DNA of 64,000 bases from Clostridia bacterium (GCA_017537365.1 JAFYKZ010000030.1:17615-81614), one strand, 5' to 3'. Counted from the stretch's first letter, positions 42,162 to 51,278 are shown. Numbers and translations: made by a program. Notes: generated by a model from the sequence alone, not told the origin.

Positions 42162-42819
42162 TTTTAGTACCTTTAATAATATCTAAAATTTCGTTTGGTG
42201 TTTCTACTATGTATTCAGCGCCATTTTCTAAAAGTTCGGATTTTACTCTGAATCCCCAAAGAACACCGACACCGATAGCGCCTGAATTTACTGCAACGGC
42301 ACAGTCCATACCTGAATCACCTATAAACAAACATTCAGAGGGCTCTACGCCTAACTCTTTTATGATTTCGAGAGTGAGTGTAGGGTCGGGCTTTGCGGGG
42401 TATCCTTCTCTTTTTCCGCAGATAATATCAAAATAAAAACTTCCTAAAATTTTCGATACAACCTCTTCGGCAGGCTTTTGAGCTTTATTTGATATAACGG
42501 CAGTTTTAAGGTTTAGTTTTTTTATATCTTCTAAAAGCTTAATTATGCCGTCATAAGCATAGGTATTATCAGCAAAATGAATTTTATAGTGTTCTAAAAA
42601 CTTTTCTAAAACCTTTTGTTTGGTTTCGGTATCGCGGAAAGCCTCAGGCAAAACCCTTTCAATCAATTTCGGCATACCGTCGCCAACGAAGTATTTATAT
42701 TTTTCGGTTTCGTGGGTAGGAAATCCGAAATATGTTAAGGCATAGTTACAACTAGAAGCTAAATCCTCTAATGAGTTAACAAGAGTGCCGTCTAAATCGA
42801 ATAAAACTGCTTTAATCAT
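42154..42819 (-). CDS. HAD-family phosphatase (phosphoglycolate phosphatase / PpaX-like)
   Basis: The 221-aa protein has all four HAD motifs: FDLDGTLVNS at the start with the nucleophile aspartate, a serine/threonine motif in AVISNKA (about 110), lysine in YPAKPDP (about 140) and GDSGMDCAVAVNSG (about 165). The helical cap type 1 fits Gph/PpaX enzymes, which act on phosphoglycolate or pyrophosphate. ATG 42819 follows GGAGG; a longer open frame runs into the rpmB terminator. Co-transcribed with the MFS gene. Confidence 0.88.
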   Translation of the reverse strand: MIKAVLFDLDGTLVNSLEDLASSCNYALTYFGFPTHETEKYKYFVGDGMPKLIERVLPEAFRDTETKQKVLEKFLEHYKIHFADNTYAYDGIIKLLEDIKKLNLKTAVISNKAQKPAEEVVSKILGSFYFDIICGKREGYPAKPDPTLTLEIIKELGVEPSECLFIGDSGMDCAVAVNSGAIGVGVLWGFRVKSELLENGAEYIVETPNEILDIIKGTKNE

Positions 42820-42836
42820 AAACTTCCTCCATATAC

Positions 42837-42863
42837 AAAAAACCCCTAAGCCAAAGCTTAGGG
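42837..42863 (-). terminator. Intrinsic terminator of rpmB
   Basis: An 8-bp GC-rich stem (42844-42851 with 42856-42863), 4-base loop and a T-tract on the minus strand follow the rpmB stop. Confidence 0.85.
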
Positions 42864-42887
42864 TTATTTGCAAGAAATTATTATCAA

Positions 42888-43076
42888 TTAGATAGCTCTG
42901 GTAACCTTACCGGAACGCAAGCAACGGGTGCAAACATTGATACGGCGGGGCGAACCGTTTACGATTGCCTTAACCTTCTTAACATTGGGCTTCCAGGTTC
43001 TGTTGGTGCGTCTGTGTGAGTGAGAAACCTTAATACCGAAAGCAATTTCTTTGTTGCAGATATCACATTTAGCCAT
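42888..43076 (-). CDS. rpmB: 50S ribosomal protein L28
   Basis: L28 is a small structural protein of the large ribosomal subunit. The 62-aa protein has AKCDICNKE at the start, SHSHRRTNRTWKPN in the middle and CTRCLRSGKV at the end. Both CxxC pairs are kept, so it is the zinc-binding form. ATG 43076 follows GGAGGTG; upstream in-frame codons lie within that site. It is monocistronic between its own promoter and terminator. Confidence 0.97.
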   Translation of the reverse strand: MAKCDICNKEIAFGIKVSHSHRRTNRTWKPNVKKVKAIVNGSPRRINVCTRCLRSGKVTRAI

Positions 43077-43133
43077 GGTCTGCACCTCCTTCAATAATTT
43101 GTGAAACGGACATAATTCCGCATAGCAAAGACT

Positions 43134-43162
43134 ATAATATCATACTATGTCGAAAAAATCAA
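43134..43162 (-). promoter_or_regulatory. Promoter of rpmB
   Basis: Minus-strand TTGATT (43157-43162), 17-bp spacer and TATTAT (43134-43139) lie about 58 bases before the rpmB ATG. Confidence 0.6.
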
Positions 43163-43179
43163 GTGTTTTTTTTATATTT

Positions 43180-44163
43180 TTAATATTCGCTTCTTCCTGG
43201 TCTGCTCATAAGGTCGTAAAGCGCGGTTTTTGCATCCTCATTTTTATAAAGAATATCATAGCATTTTGATATAATAGGCATTTCTATATTATATTTTTTG
43301 GCTAGTTCATAAGCCATTAAGGTTGCATAATAGCCTTCAACTGTTCCTGTTTCTTTTAATGCGGTCTCAATATCCATACCGCTGCCAACTTTGTTTCCAA
43401 ATCGGTTGTTTCGGCTATGAACTGACATGCAGGTAACTATTAAATCACCAACACCTGTAAGACCTGAGAAAGTGGCTTCATGAGCGCCCATGCAAACACC
43501 TAAACGGCAAATTTCAGCAAGACCTCGGGTTATTAATGCGGCTTTTGTATTATCTCCCAGTTTCAGACCGTCGCATATACCTGCGGCAATAGCAATAACA
43601 TTTTTAAGCGCACCGCCAAGCTCAACACCTGTTAAATCAGATGAGGTATAAATTCTTAAAACATTTGAAGATAAGATGTTTTGAACTGCCTGAGCGGCAT
43701 ATAGAGAATCAGATGCGGCAACGAGCGAGGTTGGTATTTTTCTTGCAACCTCTTCCGCGTGAGATGGGCCGGAAAGTATAACTATAGGTGAAGAGGGAAG
43801 TTCCTCTTTTATTACCTGAGAAAGACGGTTTAAGGTATTCTTTTCAAGACCTTTTGCAACATTAACAACAATACCTATATCTTTGCAAGTTGATAGTTTA
43901 TGCGCAACCTCGCGAACAGCGGATGAGGGGGTTGCTATAATAGTTATCGTATCACCTTCAACCTCGGATATATCATCAGTAATATTAATATCATCAGGCA
44001 AGGTTATACCAGCCAGTAACTTTTCATTACCGCGTTTTTCGCGCAGAAGCTCAACCTCTTCTTTAAACGGAGACCATAAGGATACCTCGCAACCGTTATT
44101 ATAAGAGCATAGCGCCAATGCCATACCGAAACCGCCTGAGCCTAAAACTGTAATCTTAGCCAT
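43180..44163 (-). CDS. gpsA: NAD(P)-dependent glycerol-3-phosphate dehydrogenase
   Basis: GpsA makes sn-glycerol-3-phosphate for phospholipids. The 327-aa protein has the NAD-binding start VLGSGGFGMALA, NVAKGLE near 105, SGPSHAEEVA near 138, and GVELGGALKNVIAIAAGICDG (about 180-200) with the catalytic lysine, then SGLTGVGDLIVTC. ATG 44163 begins two bases after the plsY stop. PlsY uses its product, so the pair forms a short lipid-precursor unit. Confidence 0.96.
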   Translation of the reverse strand: MAKITVLGSGGFGMALALCSYNNGCEVSLWSPFKEEVELLREKRGNEKLLAGITLPDDINITDDISEVEGDTITIIATPSSAVREVAHKLSTCKDIGIVVNVAKGLEKNTLNRLSQVIKEELPSSPIVILSGPSHAEEVARKIPTSLVAASDSLYAAQAVQNILSSNVLRIYTSSDLTGVELGGALKNVIAIAAGICDGLKLGDNTKAALITRGLAEICRLGVCMGAHEATFSGLTGVGDLIVTCMSVHSRNNRFGNKVGSGMDIETALKETGTVEGYYATLMAYELAKKYNIEMPIISKCYDILYKNEDAKTALYDLMSRPGRSEY

Positions 44164-44164
44164 A

Positions 44165-44812
44165 TTATTTCTTACCCTTCCCGATTTTTGATTCTGTTCC
44201 CGATAATAACCTTTTAATATTGGTTTTATGCTTTGAAACAACTATAATACCCATTAATATCGCAAGTATAATCTGCGGTAAAAAAGAGGCATCATCGCTA
44301 TGAAAAAAGCATACCGAGAAAACAACGGTAAAGGTTGCGATTAATGAGCTTAGAGATACCATTTTAAAAATCAAAAGAGTAACAGCAAAAACTATAAGAC
44401 CTAAGATAATTGCAACAGGCGAACAAACTGCAAAAATACCAACGCTTGTTGCAACGCCTTTTCCGCCTTTGAATTGAAAGAAAATAGGGAACACATGGCC
44501 TATCATACAGAAAAGACCGCATATAAATGCGCCATAAATTCCTTTTGACCAAGAAGCAGCAGTTTCCTCAAATATATAATCAAATATAAGTTTGCCCATG
44601 TATGATGCAACAAAACCTTTTAAAGCATCAAATATAAAGGTGAGAGCTCCGGGTAAGAAACCTCCGTTTCGCATAACATTGGTGGTTCCTGCGTTTCCGC
44701 TTCCTAAATTTCTAACATCTTTTTTAAGAAATGCTTTTGAAAAAATAACAGCAAAATTTATACTTCCTATTAAATATGCAGCTATAATAGTTACAAGGGC
44801 GGTTATAATCAT
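44165..44812 (-). CDS. plsY: Acyl-phosphate:glycerol-3-phosphate acyltransferase PlsY
   Basis: PlsY transfers an acyl chain from acyl phosphate to glycerol-3-phosphate in the membrane, the first step of phospholipid synthesis. The 215-aa membrane protein has five or so helices and the three conserved motifs: GSGNAGTTNVMRNGG (about 38), GHVFPIFFQFKGGKGVATS (about 103) and a C-terminal KHKTNIKRLLSGTE (about 190). Its ATG overlaps the der stop (TAATG) and is followed by gpsA, a very common Clostridial order. Confidence 0.96.
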   Translation of the reverse strand: MIITALVTIIAAYLIGSINFAVIFSKAFLKKDVRNLGSGNAGTTNVMRNGGFLPGALTFIFDALKGFVASYMGKLIFDYIFEETAASWSKGIYGAFICGLFCMIGHVFPIFFQFKGGKGVATSVGIFAVCSPVAIILGLIVFAVTLLIFKMVSLSSLIATFTVVFSVCFFHSDDASFLPQIILAILMGIIVVSKHKTNIKRLLSGTESKIGKGKK

Positions 44813-46134
44813 TATTTATCTCCTCTTTCTCTAATAACGAATCTAACTGGTGTGCCTTCTAAACCGAATGTTGCACGGATTTGATTTTCAAGGTAACGCT
44901 GATAAGAAAAATGAAACAGCTCTGCTTTGTTGCAGAAGCAAACAAATGTTGGCGGCTTGGTTGAAGCCTGAGTCATATAATAGATTTTAAGGCGTTTGCC
45001 CTTATCTGTAGGTGGTTGAACGCGAGCGGTAGCATCGGCTAAAATATCGTTTAGCATACCTGTTGAAATACGCATTGTATTTTGCTCGTTAACATATTTT
45101 ATAAGCTCAAACAAACGGTCAACCCTTTGACCTGTTTTTGCCGAAATAAATACTATCGGAGCATAAGGCATAAAAGAGAAATCTACCATAAGCTTTTTGC
45201 GGAAGCTGTCCATAGTGCTGCCGTCTTTTTCAACGGCATCCCATTTATTAACCGCAATTATACAAGCCTTGCCTTGTTCTAATGCTAAACCTGCAACCTT
45301 AGAGTCTTGTTCGGTAAATCCGTCAACTCCGTCTATCATAATAACGCAAACGTCGGCGCGTTCGATGGCCATTTTAGCTCTGAGAACACTGAATTTTTCA
45401 ATTTTATCTTCAACCTTGGATTTTCTTCTGAGTCCTGCGGTATCAATGAAATTATATTTAATTCCGTTTTTCTCTATTCTGGTGTCAATCGCATCGCGGG
45501 TTGTTCCTGCAATATTAGAAACAATAGAACGTTCTTCTCCTGCAATTTGATTTATGAGAGAGGATTTTCCGGCGTTCGGCTTACCGATAACTGCAACATC
45601 TATGATATCCTCGTCTTCATCAAAAAAATCTTCCTCTGGGATATGCGATATAACTGAGTCTAATAAATCGCCCGTTCCATGTCCGTGAACCGAGGAAACA
45701 GCAATCGGGTCGCCTAAACCCAGATTATAAAACTCATAAAATTCTGCGGGAGTATCACCGATTTTATCGCATTTGTTAACACAAAGAACAATCGGTTTGC
45801 CCGAGCGCCTGAGCATTGCCGCAACCTCTTGGTCGGCGGCGGTAACACCTGTTTTTATATCGGTAACAAAAACGATAACGCTTGCAGTATCAATAGCCAG
45901 CTGAGCCTGCTCGCGCATACTGCTTAAAATAATATCGTCGGTCTTAGGCTCAATACCGCCTGTATCAACGAGCATAAGCTTTCTGCCAAGCCATTCGGCA
46001 TCGCCGTAGATACGGTCTCGTGTAACACCCGGAGTATCATCAACGATAGAAAGTCTTTTACCTATTATTTTATTAAAAAGGGTGGATTTGCCCACATTCG
46101 GTCTGCCAACTACGGCAACAATAGGTTTAGCCAT
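44812..46134 (-). CDS. der: Ribosome-assembly GTPase Der (EngA)
   Basis: Der is a double GTPase for 50S maturation. The 440-aa protein has domain 1 with GRPNVGKSTLFN (about 10), DTPGVTRD, DTGGIEP and NKCD, domain 2 with GKPNAGKSSLIN (about 185), DTAGLRRK and NKWD, and the C-terminal KH-like domain ending in ATFGLEGTPVRFVIRERG. TTAGGAGG precedes the ATG. Confidence 0.97.
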   Translation of the reverse strand: MAKPIVAVVGRPNVGKSTLFNKIIGKRLSIVDDTPGVTRDRIYGDAEWLGRKLMLVDTGGIEPKTDDIILSSMREQAQLAIDTASVIVFVTDIKTGVTAADQEVAAMLRRSGKPIVLCVNKCDKIGDTPAEFYEFYNLGLGDPIAVSSVHGHGTGDLLDSVISHIPEEDFFDEDEDIIDVAVIGKPNAGKSSLINQIAGEERSIVSNIAGTTRDAIDTRIEKNGIKYNFIDTAGLRRKSKVEDKIEKFSVLRAKMAIERADVCVIMIDGVDGFTEQDSKVAGLALEQGKACIIAVNKWDAVEKDGSTMDSFRKKLMVDFSFMPYAPIVFISAKTGQRVDRLFELIKYVNEQNTMRISTGMLNDILADATARVQPPTDKGKRLKIYYMTQASTKPPTFVCFCNKAELFHFSYQRYLENQIRATFGLEGTPVRFVIRERGDK

Positions 46135-46153
46135 ATAAACCTCCTAAGCTTGT

Positions 46154-47458
46154 TTAAATTCCTAAAATTTTATCTAAAAACTGATAACCGTCATTATCGA
46201 CGGGGGTTATTTTAATATTTAACTTTTGGGATAATTCTTCTAAGGTAATGCTATCTAAAAACATATCTTTACCGTCTCGCAGCATAACCGACGGGATAAG
46301 CAATTCTTCGCCTAATTCCTCGCCTTTTAATTGCTTTAAAATATCGGTTGCGGTAACTAAACCTGCAACGGTTATTTTGCCCCCGAAAAAGTCATTCTTA
46401 ATGCATTTTACTTTACAGTTTAAATTATCCCACTTTTTTCCTATATTGTCAACCATTTCTGATATAAAAGGAAATGCCGCTTCGCCTGTTACTACTGTAA
46501 TTATGCGCTTTTTATCCAAATTGTAATCATAAAGATTTATAGCTTCAAAAACTTCGCTTTCAAAAAGCGATACTAAGCCTACTCCGTTTTCAAGCTGCAA
46601 AAATTCTTCATAGTAAGAAGCTTCGGGAAGCTTCTTTTCGGCTAGTATATAAAACTCGTCTGCCGCAAAAACTCTGCGGTTTCCATATTTTTTAATACAT
46701 TCGTCGCCAAAGCGGTCGATAATTTCTATGGTTTTTAAGGAGGCTTCTTTATTGAAAGGAGAAATCTCCGCCAAACCTTCACGGTATCGGGTTAGCCCAA
46801 CAGGTACCGCCGCGATACATTCAACATTTTTTAAAGCGGTTAAATCTTTAAGGCTTCTTTCTAATTCTTCACCGTCATTAACCTCAGGGACTAGTACCAG
46901 CTGGCAATTAAGCTTTATATCAGCATCGTTTAATCGGTTTATGATTTTTAAAGCCTCGCCCGCATTTTTATTGTTCATCATTTTAACCCGAAGCTCAGGA
47001 TTAGTTGTATGAACTGAAATATTTATCGGGCTAATATGCATTTTTATAATACGCTCAACCTCATGCTCGGTTATATTAGTTAAAGTGATATAATTTCCAA
47101 ACAAAAAGGATAGGCGGGAATCATCATCCTTAAAATAAAGGGTATCGCGAAGCCCTTTTGGTAACTGGTCGATAAAACAGAAAATACATTTGTTTCGGCA
47201 ACTGTGTTTTTTATCCATCAAATAGGTTTCAAACTCTAAACCTAATTCTTCAAATTCTGCTTTTTTAATTTTAACTGTTTTTATGCGGTTTTTAGAATTT
47301 ATGTAGCTGAGCTTTAATTTTTCATTGTTTTGATAAAATCTGAAATCCAAAACATCCATTATTTCGTTGCCATCAATAGAAAGCAAGGTATCACAGGGTT
47401 TTAAACCTTTTTTATCTGCAATACTGCCTTTTAAAACCGATTTAATTATAACCGACAT
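46154..47458 (-). CDS. DUF512 family protein with PDZ-like and radical-SAM-like parts
   Basis: The 434-aa protein begins with a PDZ-like segment (IIKSVLKGSIADKKGLKPGD-type, about 1-65). A cysteine cluster CRNKCIFCFIDQLPKGLR (about 85) resembles a radical SAM CxxxCxxC site. A TIM-barrel-like centre follows and the DUF512 domain makes up the C-terminal third. The family is conserved beside der in Clostridia, and its reaction is not established to my knowledge. ATG 47458 follows AGAGGTG; an ATG at 47476 precedes that site. It is 19 bases upstream of der and heads the der-plsY-gpsA run. Confidence 0.85.
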   Translation of the reverse strand: MSVIIKSVLKGSIADKKGLKPCDTLLSIDGNEIMDVLDFRFYQNNEKLKLSYINSKNRIKTVKIKKAEFEELGLEFETYLMDKKHSCRNKCIFCFIDQLPKGLRDTLYFKDDDSRLSFLFGNYITLTNITEHEVERIIKMHISPINISVHTTNPELRVKMMNNKNAGEALKIINRLNDADIKLNCQLVLVPEVNDGEELERSLKDLTALKNVECIAAVPVGLTRYREGLAEISPFNKEASLKTIEIIDRFGDECIKKYGNRRVFAADEFYILAEKKLPEASYYEEFLQLENGVGLVSLFESEVFEAINLYDYNLDKKRIITVVTGEAAFPFISEMVDNIGKKWDNLNCKVKCIKNDFFGGKITVAGLVTATDILKQLKGEELGEELLIPSVMLRDGKDMFLDSITLEELSQKLNIKITPVDNDGYQFLDKILGI

Positions 47459-47491
47459 AAAAACACCTCTTATCATACAAATATAAAAAAT

Positions 47492-47516
47492 AAGGGAAGG
47501 ATTTTCTCCTCCCCTT
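47492..47516 (-). terminator. Intrinsic terminator of rpmF
   Basis: A 10-bp stem (47492-47501 with 47507-47516, one G-U pair in RNA) with a 5-base loop is followed on the minus strand by a T-rich tract. Confidence 0.85.
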
Positions 47517-47526
47517 AGACTGCTAA

Positions 47527-47706
47527 TTATTCGCCAACCTTTACAACCTCACGGCCGTTATATTGACCGCAAGCAGCGCAAAGTCTGTGAGGGCGCTTGT
47601 ATGCACCGCATGAACATTTAACCAAAGTAGGCGCATTCAATTTCCATACATTGTTTCTTCTCTTATCTCTTCTAGCTTTAGAAGTTTTTCTCTTCGGTAC
47701 TGCCAT
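47527..47706 (-). CDS. rpmF: 50S ribosomal protein L32
   Basis: L32 is a small zinc-ribbon protein of the large subunit. The 59-aa protein starts [17 protein letters not shown] and has [17 protein letters not shown], which supplies four zinc-binding cysteines. ATG 47706 follows AGGAGGTG; a GTG at 47715 lies within that site. It follows yceD by 18 bases, the usual bacterial pair. Confidence 0.97.
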   Translation of the reverse strand: MAVPKRKTSKARRDKRRNNVWKLNAPTLVKCSCGAYKRPHRLCAACGQYNGREVVKVGE

Positions 47707-47724
47707 TTTAGGCACCTCCTTAGT

Positions 47725-48231
47725 TTAATCATTGTTTTCCTTTAATAAATCTGCAAGCACTGCTAAACGGGGGTCGATTTCCTTTTTAGGACAATCGCAA
47801 TCACCGTCATTAAGGTTTTTACCGCACTTAAAGCAAATACCCCGGCATTCCTCACTGCATAAATGCTTCATAGGAAGATTTACAATCACTTCGGAATACA
47901 CCAGCTCGTCCAAGTCGAGCTTCATATCGGGAGTTATGAGTATTGTGTCGCTTTCCTCGCCTTCAATAGAAACCGCGAGGGACTTATCAAAAGTCAAAGT
48001 GTGTGTTCTTACGGTATATTCACCGCAACGATCACAGCCGGCTTCGAAATCATAAGAAATCTGAGCCTCAAACCTTACTAAGCTTGCTTTGTTAGAAATG
48101 GTTCCATTGATTTTAACGGGCTTTTTGAGCGGATATTCACCCATAAATTCAACATCGCTCATATCTAAACTATACTCAATCGGCAGAGAGCTGTTATCTT
48201 TAACAAATATATGTTTTAAATCGATAATCAT
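47725..48231 (-). CDS. yceD: YceD/DUF177 family protein
   Basis: YceD proteins are encoded with rpmF in most bacteria and are linked to 23S rRNA accumulation. The 168-aa protein has a beta-rich N-terminal half, CDRCGEYT (about 67) and the C-terminal family motif CRGICFKCGKNLNDGDCDC (about 130-148), then DPRLAVLADLL. AGAGGTGG precedes the ATG and a consensus promoter lies upstream. Confidence 0.92.
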   Translation of the reverse strand: MIIDLKHIFVKDNSSLPIEYSLDMSDVEFMGEYPLKKPVKINGTISNKASLVRFEAQISYDFEAGCDRCGEYTVRTHTLTFDKSLAVSIEGEESDTILITPDMKLDLDELVYSEVIVNLPMKHLCSEECRGICFKCGKNLNDGDCDCPKKEIDPRLAVLADLLKENND

Positions 48232-48258
48232 ACTTCCACCTCTATCGTCGTACAGAAT

Positions 48259-48287
48259 ATTATATATTTATAATTTCAATTTGTCAA
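48259..48287 (-). promoter_or_regulatory. Promoter of yceD-rpmF
   Basis: Minus-strand TTGACA (48282-48287) and TATAAT (48259-48264) have a 17-bp spacer and lie about 30 bases before yceD. Confidence 0.85.
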
Positions 48288-48303
48288 GCCTTTTTTATAA
48301 TTT

Positions 48304-49341
48304 TTAAATAAAATAATAGTTTATATCCCAAGCAGGCAAGCCTTTGAAATGACGCATATAAATTTGATAGTCATTTCTTATGCTAAATACTTTTTCGGGC
48401 AGGATAAAAAGGTCTTCGGTTTTATGGTAAGCTGATATCAGCATTTTGGGTTTAAAGGTTTTTATTATGTTTTCGGCACCCGAAATTGCATTTTGCTCTT
48501 CGCCCTCAATATCCATTTTAATAAAGCTTATATTTTTACCCTTTAAAAGCTCGTCAATCGTTATAAATTCCGCTAAACTATCATCACCTAAGCTGCTTGA
48601 ATTTCTGCCATGCTTCATACCAAAAGGGAAAAATCCGCATTTATTAGATATGCATAGGTTTTTATGTTCTATATTTTTAAAATTTTCGGTATTTTTCAAG
48701 AGCTTTTTAAAGGTTTTAGAGTCGCCTTCAACTGCTATGATACTTTCATAAGAATTTACCCGGCTAATAAAATCTAAAACCGTATCTCCGTTGTATGCGC
48801 CTAAATCTAAGAAATTTTCATTATTTGAAAGTTTTAAAAAGCTTTCATAAGGCTCATCGGGTGTGGTTTCGCATTCAAACAAATAGTCTATCTTGCCGCT
48901 GATTTTATATTTTATTGTGTTTATAAAGGTTTTTCTCGATAAATCATCGGCAAGGCGAGCATAAACTGCATCAAATCTTGATTTGTTTTGTTCATAGTAG
49001 TAGGTAGTAAAAATTTCTCCGCTTATAACCGGAACATCAGGAGCAAAAAGCTCGGTCTCGCTTTTTATTTTCACAACATTTTCTAAAACTTCGTCCCTCG
49101 AAGAGCCAAAGCAGAGAAGAACTATCATATCACCGAAGCGGTTTTTAAGCTCAGCGTAGCTTGATATGGTGTGGCCATGAAAAACTTTATTGCGAACAAA
49201 TCCGTCAGACGCGAAAACACCGTTAAATTCAATCTCGTTTTTTTCTAAAACCGATATAATTTTATCTGCGCCGTTTCCCATACCGTATAAAACGATAGGC
49301 TTATTAGCTTCTTTTAAATATTTCCAAAGCTCTTTTTCCAT
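48304..49341 (-). CDS. FkbM-type SAM methyltransferase with N-terminal Rossmann-like domain
   Basis: The 345-aa protein has an N-terminal segment (about 1-100) with IVLYGMGNGADKI, a nucleotide-binding-like fold used as a sensor or regulatory part in sugar-modifying enzymes. Residues about 165-345 form an FkbM methyltransferase domain: FLDLGAYNGDTVLDF (SAM motif, about 172), IIAVEGD (about 195) and FIKMDIEGEEQNAI (about 272). FkbM enzymes O-methylate sugars or natural products. Target unknown. AAGGCGGTG precedes the ATG; it is a single gene ahead of yceD. Confidence 0.8.
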   Translation of the reverse strand: MEKELWKYLKEANKPIVLYGMGNGADKIISVLEKNEIEFNGVFASDGFVRNKVFHGHTISSYAELKNRFGDMIVLLCFGSSRDEVLENVVKIKSETELFAPDVPVISGEIFTTYYYEQNKSRFDAVYARLADDLSRKTFINTIKYKISGKIDYLFECETTPDEPYESFLKLSNNENFLDLGAYNGDTVLDFISRVNSYESIIAVEGDSKTFKKLLKNTENFKNIEHKNLCISNKCGFFPFGMKHGRNSSSLGDDSLAEFITIDELLKGKNISFIKMDIEGEEQNAISGAENIIKTFKPKMLISAYHKTEDLFILPEKVFSIRNDYQIYMRHFKGLPAWDINYYFI

Positions 49342-49409
49342 ATCTTCACCGCCTTTTAGATTATAATATCATATTTTATAATTAAAATAAAGATGTTTTA
49401 TTCTATAAT

Positions 49410-49438
49410 TTGACATAAATATTACCCGGTGATATAAT
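49410..49438 (+). promoter_or_regulatory. Promoter of cls
   Basis: Consensus TTGACA (49410-49415) and TATAAT (49433-49438) are 17 bp apart, 34 bases before the cls ATG. Confidence 0.85.
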
Positions 49439-49472
49439 ATAATAAAGAGTTTTTTTGAATGGAGGTGGGAAA

Positions 49473-51014
49473 ATGCAAAAGGTTAAGGTTAAGAACAATC
49501 GCGGAATCAGGCTTCCTATAAGGGTGTTAGTTTCATTATTTTTGCTCATAGTTCAAATGGCGGTTTTTTCTTTTTTTGCTATTGAATTTGCGTTAGGCTC
49601 GGTGGTAGCTTTTTTAGTGATGAGCATAATAGCAACTATCGTAGTTTGCTTTATTATAAACAGGCGCGGCAATCCCGACCATAAAATTGCTTGGATAACC
49701 TTTATTTTGATTTTCCCGATATTTGGAATTACCGTGTTCTTGCTTTGGGGCGGCGGCAGAATTATGCCTCATATTAAGAAAAAAATGCGAATTTGTGAAT
49801 CGCATTATATGCCTTATCTTAAAAATGACGCTGATATTAAAGAAAGCTTAAAATATCACGATTTAATTCATTCGAGGCAGGCAGATTATCTAACCGGTGA
49901 AACGGATTTTCCCATATACGATAAAACAACCTCTAAGTTTTATCCCTCAGGCGAAGAATTATTACCTGCTTTATTAAAAGAACTTTCGTTTGCCGAAAAA
50001 TATATTTATATTGAGTTCTTTATTTTAGCTGAGGGCGTCATGTGGGATAAAATCCACGCTGTTTTAAAAGAAAAAGCGGCAAACGGTGTTGAGGTTAAGA
50101 TTATATTTGACGATTTTGGCTCTATTAAGCGTCAAAGCAAGGGATTTATTAAAAAGCTTAAATCAGAGGGTATAGCCGTTTCGGTGTTTAACCCGATAAA
50201 CCCATTTATGAATATATTTATGAACAACCGCAACCACCGCAAAATAGTTATTATAGACGGTAAAACCGCATTTACAGGCGGTGTTAATATCGGAGACGAA
50301 TATATTAACGAAATAGAACGATTTGGTCATTGGTTGGATAGCGGCTTGATTTTCAGAGGCGAAGCGGTTACAAGTATGCTCGTTATGTTTTGCACTATGT
50401 GGGAGTTTACAACAGGTGAGCAAATAGATATAAAAAATCATATCAGCGGATTTTTTACTGATAACGATGGCTTTATAATTCCTTATGGTGATGGACCTCT
50501 TAATGATAAAAACCCTGCTGAAGGAATTTATATGCAAATTCTTAATACCGCCAAGAAATATGTATATATCGCAACCCCGTATCTAATAATAGATAATAAT
50601 ATGAAAAACACGATTCGTATGGCAGCAAAATCGGGTATTGAGATTAAAATTATAACACCGCATATACCTGATAAATGGTATGTTCACCCTGTAACCCAAT
50701 ATAATTACTTAGAGCTTTTAGAGGAGAGTGTCAGAATATATGAATACACTCCCGGATTTATCCATTCAAAGCTCTTTGTGTCGGACGATAAGGTGGCAAC
50801 AGTAGGTTCGGTTAATATGGATTACAGAAGCTTTGTTTTCCATTTTGAATGTGGTGCCTGGCTTTGCGATAACAATACTGTGCTTGATATTAAAGAGCAT
50901 TTTTGCGAAGTGTTAAAAGAATGCGAAGAAATTAAGATAGATGAATGGAAAAAACGACCTTTAAAAGCTCGTTTTAAGCAAGCGGTTCTTCATATATTTG
51001 CTCCATTTATGTAA
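49473..51014 (+). CDS. cls: Cardiolipin synthase, phospholipase D superfamily
   Basis: Cls condenses two phosphatidylglycerols to cardiolipin at the membrane. The 513-aa protein has two N-terminal membrane helices (about 12-35 and 40-60), a PLDc_N segment, then two HKD motifs: HRKIVIIDGKTAFTGGVNIGDEY (first, about 250; written here in part as HRKIVIIDG) and HSKLFVSDDKVATVGSVNMD (second, about 430). ATG 49473 follows GGAGGTGG. Transcribed alone from its own promoter. Confidence 0.95.
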   Translation: MQKVKVKNNRGIRLPIRVLVSLFLLIVQMAVFSFFAIEFALGSVVAFLVMSIIATIVVCFIINRRGNPDHKIAWITFILIFPIFGITVFLLWGGGRIMPHIKKKMRICESHYMPYLKNDADIKESLKYHDLIHSRQADYLTGETDFPIYDKTTSKFYPSGEELLPALLKELSFAEKYIYIEFFILAEGVMWDKIHAVLKEKAANGVEVKIIFDDFGSIKRQSKGFIKKLKSEGIAVSVFNPINPFMNIFMNNRNHRKIVIIDGKTAFTGGVNIGDEYINEIERFGHWLDSGLIFRGEAVTSMLVMFCTMWEFTTGEQIDIKNHISGFFTDNDGFIIPYGDGPLNDKNPAEGIYMQILNTAKKYVYIATPYLIIDNNMKNTIRMAAKSGIEIKIITPHIPDKWYVHPVTQYNYLELLEESVRIYEYTPGFIHSKLFVSDDKVATVGSVNMDYRSFVFHFECGAWLCDNNTVLDIKEHFCEVLKECEEIKIDEWKKRPLKARFKQAVLHIFAPFM

Positions 51015-51039
51015 GAAAATGTAAATTATAATGATTTTA

Positions 51040-51068
51040 TTGACTTCTGTTTTAAAAGTTGTTATAAT
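51040..51068 (+). promoter_or_regulatory. Promoter of the 52-aa membrane protein gene
   Basis: TTGACT (51040-51045), 17-bp spacer and TATAAT (51063-51068) lie 39 bases before the ATG. Confidence 0.8.
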
Positions 51069-51107
51069 ATATATGAATAAAATTCGAATTTTAGGAGGAG
51101 AACATAT

Positions 51108-51266
51108 ATGAAAAACTTTTGGAAGATTTTAATTGCTGTATTAGCAGTTTTCGGTGCTATTGTTGGCGCGCTTGTTATTATTGATAAAATTCAGAATAAA
51201 AACCGCATTAAAGGCGATTATCTTGAATGTGATACAGGCGATGAGTTTGAAGATATTATCGATTAA
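51108..51266 (+). CDS. Small membrane protein of 52 aa, unknown function
   Basis: I do not recognise this protein. It has a short basic start (MKNFWK), one hydrophobic helix (about residues 7-26), a basic stretch (KIQNKNRIK) and an acidic tail (DTGDEFEDIID) with one cysteine. Topology by the positive-inside rule would put the tail in the cytoplasm, with the start outside or also held in the membrane. The gene is credible despite its size: near-consensus promoter, strong TTAGGAGGAG ribosome site seven bases from the ATG, and a long terminator immediately after. Confidence 0.78.
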   Translation: MKNFWKILIAVLAVFGAIVGALVIIDKIQNKNRIKGDYLECDTGDEFEDIID

Positions 51267-51278
51267 TAATTAATTTTA

